NCBI RefSeq assembly: GCF_012972705.2
Contig: NZ_JABCSC020000003.1
Span: forward strand, 310,001 to 374,000
Direction: 5' to 3'
Source of the DNA: Uliginosibacterium aquaticum
Lineage (GTDB): Bacteria > Pseudomonadota > Gammaproteobacteria > Burkholderiales > Rhodocyclaceae
Length of the DNA: 64,000 nucleotides
The position numbers were made by a program, and so were the translations under genes. Shown one piece after another: positions 63,207 to 64,000 of this stretch. Position 1 is the stretch's first letter. Each line of letters opens with the position of its first letter. The notes under the pieces are model-generated. The model saw only the letters and a list, made by a program, of their open reading frames with translations, did not search any database and was not told where the DNA came from.

Positions 63207-64000
63207 ATGACGCAAACAACCAAACCCATCGATTTCAAGAACGACTGGCCCAAGCTGGGCTTGCCGGCGCACGTCATCGAAGTGCTCAGTGCCGCTCCGG
63301 CCATCTATGTGGCCGAGTGCCGCGAAGATCTGCTCAACTGGGCGCTGAACCGCAAGCCGGGTGAGACGGACTGGCGTCATGGCAACCGTGAAGACAAGGG
63401 CGAGGTCGAGGTCGGTTTCGACGTGCCGGGCAAGGGCTATGTGGCGGAGGCCACCGTTACCAAGGCGCGCAACGGCATCTGCATCAACTTCATCGATCCC
63501 AAGATGCGCCGCCGCGATCCGGATGCGATGGTCATCGGTGACAAGCTGCCGACCGACAAGCCGACCTACCAGGAGCGTTTCGGCGAGAGCTTCGACAAGA
63601 TGCGCCAGAAGACCCTGGACTGGCTCAAGACCCAGGAACTGATCGTCGTTCCGTTTTACGCCGGCCCCGATGAACTGGGCTATGGCGCGCTGGCCATCGT
63701 GCCCAAGGGCGCGGCTTTCTTTGCCGGCGCCCTGGCTGACCTGCAAGGCATGATCCCGAACAGCCAGGTGCCGTCCAATTTCAAGCTTGCCGGTGGTGCG
63801 ATCTTCATCGCTCCGCCCTTCCGCCATACCCATTTCGATGGCAAGCAGGTGGTGGTGCACGCACGCTCCGAGACGCATCAGGAAATCTTCGCCTACAACC
63901 TCTATCCCGGTCCTTCGGCCAAGAAGGGCGTGTACTCCCTGCTGCTGGACATCGGCGAGCGCGAAGGCTGGACCACCAACCACTGCGCCGCGGTGGGCGT
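63207..64000 (+). CDS. DUF4914 protein, N-terminal part, cut by the window end
   Basis: The frame is open to the window end, giving 264 residues: MTQTTKPIDFKNDWPKLGLP at the start, then VEVGFDVPGKGYVAEATVTKARNGICINFIDPKMRRRDPDAM, IVVPFYAGPDELGYGALAIVPKGAAFFAGALADLQG, and AYNLYPGPSAKKGVYSLLLDIGEREGW. The layout resembles DUF4914 proteins, long enzymes distantly like PEP carboxykinase. Function is unknown. The ribosome-binding site is weak. Typical family members are over 600 residues, so more than half is missing here. Confidence 0.68.
   Translation, partial: MTQTTKPIDFKNDWPKLGLPAHVIEVLSAAPAIYVAECREDLLNWALNRKPGETDWRHGNREDKGEVEVGFDVPGKGYVAEATVTKARNGICINFIDPKMRRRDPDAMVIGDKLPTDKPTYQERFGESFDKMRQKTLDWLKTQELIVVPFYAGPDELGYGALAIVPKGAAFFAGALADLQGMIPNSQVPSNFKLAGGAIFIAPPFRHTHFDGKQVVVHARSETHQEIFAYNLYPGPSAKKGVYSLLLDIGEREGWTTNHCAAVG

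Overview
The window is GC-rich bacterial chromosome with closely packed genes. Its gene content points to a Betaproteobacterium, most likely Rhodocyclales-like: an atpIBEFHAGDC operon, a DUF971-ubiE-Tim44-like-ubiJ block, phoBR, a CioAB-type cytochrome bd oxidase, a Zur/ZIP/COG0523 zinc operon and several LysR regulators divergent from their targets. The taxon is inferred from gene content only. I saw no rRNA, tRNA, CRISPR array, prophage or intact insertion sequence.

Layout. 1-3.6 kb: a LysR regulator divergent from an NAD(P)-binding protein, then a secreted PL9-type pectate lyase with its calcium and catalytic residues in place. 3.6-7.2 kb: a TetR regulator divergent from a VIT/VWA surface protein with a GlyGly-CTERM tail, translationally coupled to its own rhombosortase; three copies of one operator palindrome lie between them. 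7.3-13 kb: a YiiX-like peptidase overlapping an alpha/beta hydrolase, a yeast-type cytosine deaminase, a membrane protein with a degenerate J domain, a CAT-fold acyltransferase and a dCACHE chemoreceptor. 13-19 kb: a MITE-like inverted repeat, LysR/SDR, and a GbsR-type regulator followed by cioAB with an FNR/ANR box upstream.

19-36 kb: a 14-gene, mostly overlapping, minus-strand Wzx/Wzy exopolysaccharide operon. It encodes an initiating glycosyltransferase, a 55-residue membrane peptide, a periplasmic glycoside hydrolase, flippase, polymerase, five glycosyltransferases, three acyltransferase-3 proteins and a co-polymerase/BY-kinase-like protein. No OPX (Wza-like) export gene is visible; a beta-barrel protein is encoded convergently at its end, and a perfect FNR/ANR box lies upstream. 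36-41 kb: two tandem Aas-like acyltransferase/acyl-ACP synthetase paralogues.

41-49 kb: the full F1Fo ATP synthase operon with a sigma70-like promoter, an inverted repeat before atpC and a strong terminator. 49-55 kb: ubiquinone genes, DUF971, phoBR behind a Pho box (phoR may use a non-canonical start) and an unrecognised 552-residue protein. 55-61 kb: the zinc operon behind a palindromic candidate Zur operator, LysR divergent from a shikimate dehydrogenase variant, and a TauE/SafE permease. 61-64 kb: a CorA transporter with an MgtE_N-like extension behind a 267-nt leader built of long helices that pair right up to the start codon, then mtgA and a truncated DUF4914 gene.

The strongest leads for undescribed biology are the corA leader, the TetR/VIT-VWA/rhombosortase module, and the OPX-less, FNR-box-preceded exopolysaccharide cluster.
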